Assembly (NCBI GenBank): GCA_002424525.1
Contig: DIKJ01000215.1
Location: 1-6,887 of the forward strand
DNA from: Bacteroidales bacterium UBA5621
Lineage (GTDB): Bacteria > Bacteroidota > Bacteroidia > Bacteroidales > VadinHA17
Direction of reading: 5' to 3'
DNA: 6,887 nucleotides
Part shown: positions 4,909-6,887 of the stretch, piece after piece
How positions within the stretch are numbered: the first letter of the stretch is position 1
How the letters are laid out: each line of letters starts with the position of its first letter
The notes under the pieces: model-generated
Told to the model about the DNA's origin: nothing
Databases searched by the model: none
The model's input: the letters and a program-made list of their open reading frames with translations, nothing else
Made by a program: the position numbers and the translations under genes

Positions 4909-6078
4909 ATGAAAATCACGCTCCTCGGTCCTGCACACCCTTATCGCGGCGGAATTGCTGAGTTCAGCAACAGACTCGCCCTGCAGTTAACCGGGGAGGA
5001 CCACAATGTCGATATCTGCACCTTTAAGCTTCAATATCCCCGCTTTTTGTTTCCGGGAAAGACCCAGTACACCGACTCTGCTCCCCCGAAAAACTTAAGG
5101 ATCAGAAGATTAGTTAATTCCGTAAATCCTTTTAACTGGATCATCACAGGATTCAGGATCAGAAGAGAACGTCCGGACATTCTGCTGATCAGGTACTGGC
5201 TTCCATTCATGGCACCCTGTCTTGGAACTATCGCCCGCATAGCCAAAAGGAACAGGTACCAGTTCACTAAGGTTATCTGCATTTTCGACAACGTGATCCC
5301 ACATGAAAAGAGAGCAGGTGATCAGCTCTTTACACGGTATTTTGTCAGAAGCATCGACGGCGCCGTAGTAATGTCGCAAACGGTATCCGACGAACTGGAT
5401 TATTTCCGGAAAGATTTTCCGGTCGTGCTTAATCCTCATCCCCTCTTTGACAATTACGGGGAGAAAATCAAAAAAGATGATGCTCTGAAACAACTTAACC
5501 TCGACCCGGGGTATTCTTACCTGTTATTCTTCGGATTTATAAGAGCTTACAAAGGCCTGGATCTCCTTCTTGAAGCTCTTTCAGATGAGAGGCTTAGGAG
5601 CAGGAAACTTAAGCTTATCGTTGCAGGCGAATTTTATGACGACAAAGCTTCCTACACTGAATTAATCAGGAAATACAATATCGGGAACAATGTCATAATT
5701 TTTGACCGTTTTGTCGGCAACCACGAGGTGCCGGTGTTTTTCAGTGCAGCCGACCTGGTCGTCCAGCCATACAGAAGCGCAACGCAGAGCGGGGTTACCC
5801 AGATAGCCTGGCATTATGAAGTGCCGATGCTGGTTACTGATGTTGGTGGATTGCGGGAAATAGTAACGGACATGGGAAGCGGTTACGTGGTCAATCCTGA
5901 TCCGGATGATATCGCCAGCGCCCTGAATGACTTTTTTGACAATAACAGGAAAGAGAATTTTACAAAGGGAGTAAGGGAAGGAAAAGAGAGATTCTCGTGG
6001 CACAACATGACCGCTGCCATTACCGAAGTATTCCTCAAAACCCTGTTGGGTCAGATCATAAAATCGATGGGAAAGTAA
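4909..6078 (+). CDS. GT4-family glycosyltransferase (GT-B fold)
   Basis: This 389-residue cytoplasmic or membrane-associated enzyme has the GT-B layout. The N-terminal acceptor domain begins MKITLLGPAHPYRGGIAEFSNRL, with the glycine turn at 14-15. The C-terminal donor domain starts with FFGFIRAYKGLDLLLEAL (about 207-224, with R212 and K215 as expected phosphate contacts). The later block VQPYRSATQSGVTQIAWHYE (285-304) leads into VPMLVTDVGGLREIV. In this subgroup the usual glutamate pair (E-x7-E) is not present; Q298 is where the second glutamate would be. The enzyme should move a sugar from a nucleotide donor to a surface glycan or lipid acceptor; substrate unknown. It starts 127 bases after the dehydrogenase, probably with its own promoter in the A/T-rich 4861-4890 stretch, and converges with a polyprenyl-phosphate glycosyltransferase gene. 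Confidence 0.87.
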   Translation: MKITLLGPAHPYRGGIAEFSNRLALQLTGEDHNVDICTFKLQYPRFLFPGKTQYTDSAPPKNLRIRRLVNSVNPFNWIITGFRIRRERPDILLIRYWLPFMAPCLGTIARIAKRNRYQFTKVICIFDNVIPHEKRAGDQLFTRYFVRSIDGAVVMSQTVSDELDYFRKDFPVVLNPHPLFDNYGEKIKKDDALKQLNLDPGYSYLLFFGFIRAYKGLDLLLEALSDERLRSRKLKLIVAGEFYDDKASYTELIRKYNIGNNVIIFDRFVGNHEVPVFFSAADLVVQPYRSATQSGVTQIAWHYEVPMLVTDVGGLREIVTDMGSGYVVNPDPDDIASALNDFFDNNRKENFTKGVREGKERFSWHNMTAAITEVFLKTLLGQIIKSMGK

Positions 6079-6100
6079 ACGCTTATACGTTTACCTTTTC
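6068..6100. terminator. Shared bidirectional terminator between convergent glycosyltransferase genes
   Basis: GTAAACG (6075-6081) and CGTTTAC (6088-6094) form a perfect 7-bp stem with a six-base loop. With one bulge the stem extends into GGAAA on the left and TTTTCC on the right, giving T-rich runs on the 3' side for both strands. The hairpin contains the stop codons of both genes: TAA at 6076-6078 on plus, and TAA at 6085-6083 on minus. Confidence 0.6.
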
Positions 6101-6887
6101 CTTGATCATATACGTATTTCTTTCAGGAGAATTCCTGTTGATCAGTTCTCCGAGGAACCCCGTCAGGAAAAGCAGGGTACCGATAATCATCGCAGTTAAA
6201 GCAATATAGAAAAAGGGGCTGTCGGTCACAAGTGGTGCGCGCAGGTTCTGGTGAACGTACACAAGCTTCTTAATGCCAAGGTAGAGAACCATTGCAATAC
6301 CTATAAGGAACATTAACGTCCCCAGGGATCCGAAGAGATGCATTGGGCTTTTGCCGAACCGTGTTATGAATCCAATAGTAAGGAGATCGAGGTATCCTTT
6401 AATAAAGCGGTCGAGCCCGTATTTGGATATGCCGTATTTTCTCGGGCTGTGGGCAACGACCTTCTCCCCGATCTTTCCGAATCCCGCCTTTTTGGCCAGC
6501 AGGGGGATATACCTGTGCATCTCCCCGAACACCTCAATACCCTTGACTACCTCGTTGCGGTAGGCCTTCAGGCCGCAATTGAAATCGTGTAGTTTTATGC
6601 CTGAAGCAATCCTTGCTGTGCCATTATAGATCCTGCTGGTGCATCGCTTGAAAAAAGGATCGTATCTCTTTTTCTTCCAGCCCGATACAATATCGAGCCC
6701 TTCCTCCTTTACCATCCTTACCAGACCGGGTATCTCATCCGGACTGTCCTGAAGGTCCGAGTCCATCGTAATAACCACATCTCCTGAAGCTTCAGAAAAG
6801 CCTGTATGCAGAGCAGCAGCTTTTCCGTAATTCCTTCTGAACCGGAATCCTTTTACGAATCCTTTCCTTTCAGCCAGATCCGCAATG
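6083..6887 (-). CDS. DPM1/ArnC-like GT2 polyprenyl-phosphate glycosyltransferase, 5' end outside window
   Basis: The reading frame stays open through the window end, so the gene is cut at its N-terminus; 267 codons are visible and roughly the first 50 residues (including the usual P-A-Y-N-E start) are missing. Visible in order are the family block FRRNYGKAAALHTGFSEASGD, the metal-binding VITMDSDLQDSPDEIP (D42 and D44 of the fragment), and DFNCGLKAYR. VVAHSPRKYGISKYG follows, then two C-terminal transmembrane helices (about residues 180-203 and 220-240 of the fragment). This is the layout of enzymes that load a sugar from a nucleotide onto undecaprenyl or dolichyl phosphate at the inner membrane, as in ArnC, GtrB or DPM1. 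The sugar cannot be told. A GTG at 6778 is internal, not a start. The stop is four bases from that of the convergent GT4 gene. Confidence 0.9.
   Translation of the reverse strand, partial: IADLAERKGFVKGFRFRRNYGKAAALHTGFSEASGDVVITMDSDLQDSPDEIPGLVRMVKEEGLDIVSGWKKKRYDPFFKRCTSRIYNGTARIASGIKLHDFNCGLKAYRNEVVKGIEVFGEMHRYIPLLAKKAGFGKIGEKVVAHSPRKYGISKYGLDRFIKGYLDLLTIGFITRFGKSPMHLFGSLGTLMFLIGIAMVLYLGIKKLVYVHQNLRAPLVTDSPFFYIALTAMIIGTLLFLTGFLGELINRNSPERNTYMIKEKVNV

Noticed and set aside
5110..5493. 127-residue antisense frame inside the GT4 gene
   Set aside because: It has no start context or domain; the plus-strand glycosyltransferase explains the region fully. The antisense frames at 5031-5291 and 5662-6003 were rejected for the same reason.

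Overview
This window looks like chromosomal DNA from a member of the Bacteroidota, probably near the Bacteroidales/Marinilabiliales. The evidence is a tmRNA whose tag reads GETNYALAA, promoter -7 boxes of the TAnnTTTG type, A/T-rich start regions with little Shine-Dalgarno sequence, signal peptides ending in S-Q, and short-period degenerate repeats between genes. The assignment comes from sequence features only; no search was run.

Layout: (1) 6-611, minus: a small membrane-anchored coiled-coil protein of a Bacteroidota family often mislabelled as a tRNA methyltransferase, with its own promoter at 658-688. (2) 612-1136: a 525-base spacer without a credible gene. It holds an 8-nt-period degenerate repeat, a strong short stem-loop, and a 61-nt imperfect dyad. 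(3) 1137-2079, minus: a two-gene operon with a 56-nt overlap, encoding a small companion protein and an AbiEii-type nucleotidyltransferase, probably a toxin-antitoxin or abortive-infection pair. (4) 2207-2809, plus: a small secreted, probably outer-membrane beta-barrel protein, divergent from the pair. (5) 2811-3000: a second patch of the same 8-nt-period repeat, then tandem terminator-like hairpins facing the minus strand. (6) 3001-3391, minus: ssrA (tmRNA), with tag frame, terminator and promoter visible. (7) 3481-3536: a 7-nt-period tandem repeat between ssrA and the next gene. (8) 3564-4781, plus: a saccharopine dehydrogenase (lysine-forming)-like enzyme of the AlaDH/PNT fold. (9) 4909-6078, plus: a GT4 glycosyltransferase. 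(10) 6083-6887, minus, cut by the window end: a DPM1/ArnC-like GT2 polyprenyl-phosphate glycosyltransferase. Genes 9 and 10 converge with only four bases between their stop codons and appear to share one bidirectional terminator.

The genes do not form one pathway. Trans-translation (ssrA) and the amino-acid dehydrogenase are housekeeping-like, the two glycosyltransferases suggest cell-surface glycan or lipid-linked sugar synthesis, and the nucleotidyltransferase pair is the one plausibly mobile or defence-related island. I found no convincing wholly new system. The most interesting signals are the compact nucleotidyltransferase pair with its unrecognised partner, the long dyad downstream of it, and several intergenic repeat and hairpin families, two of which recur inside this short window.
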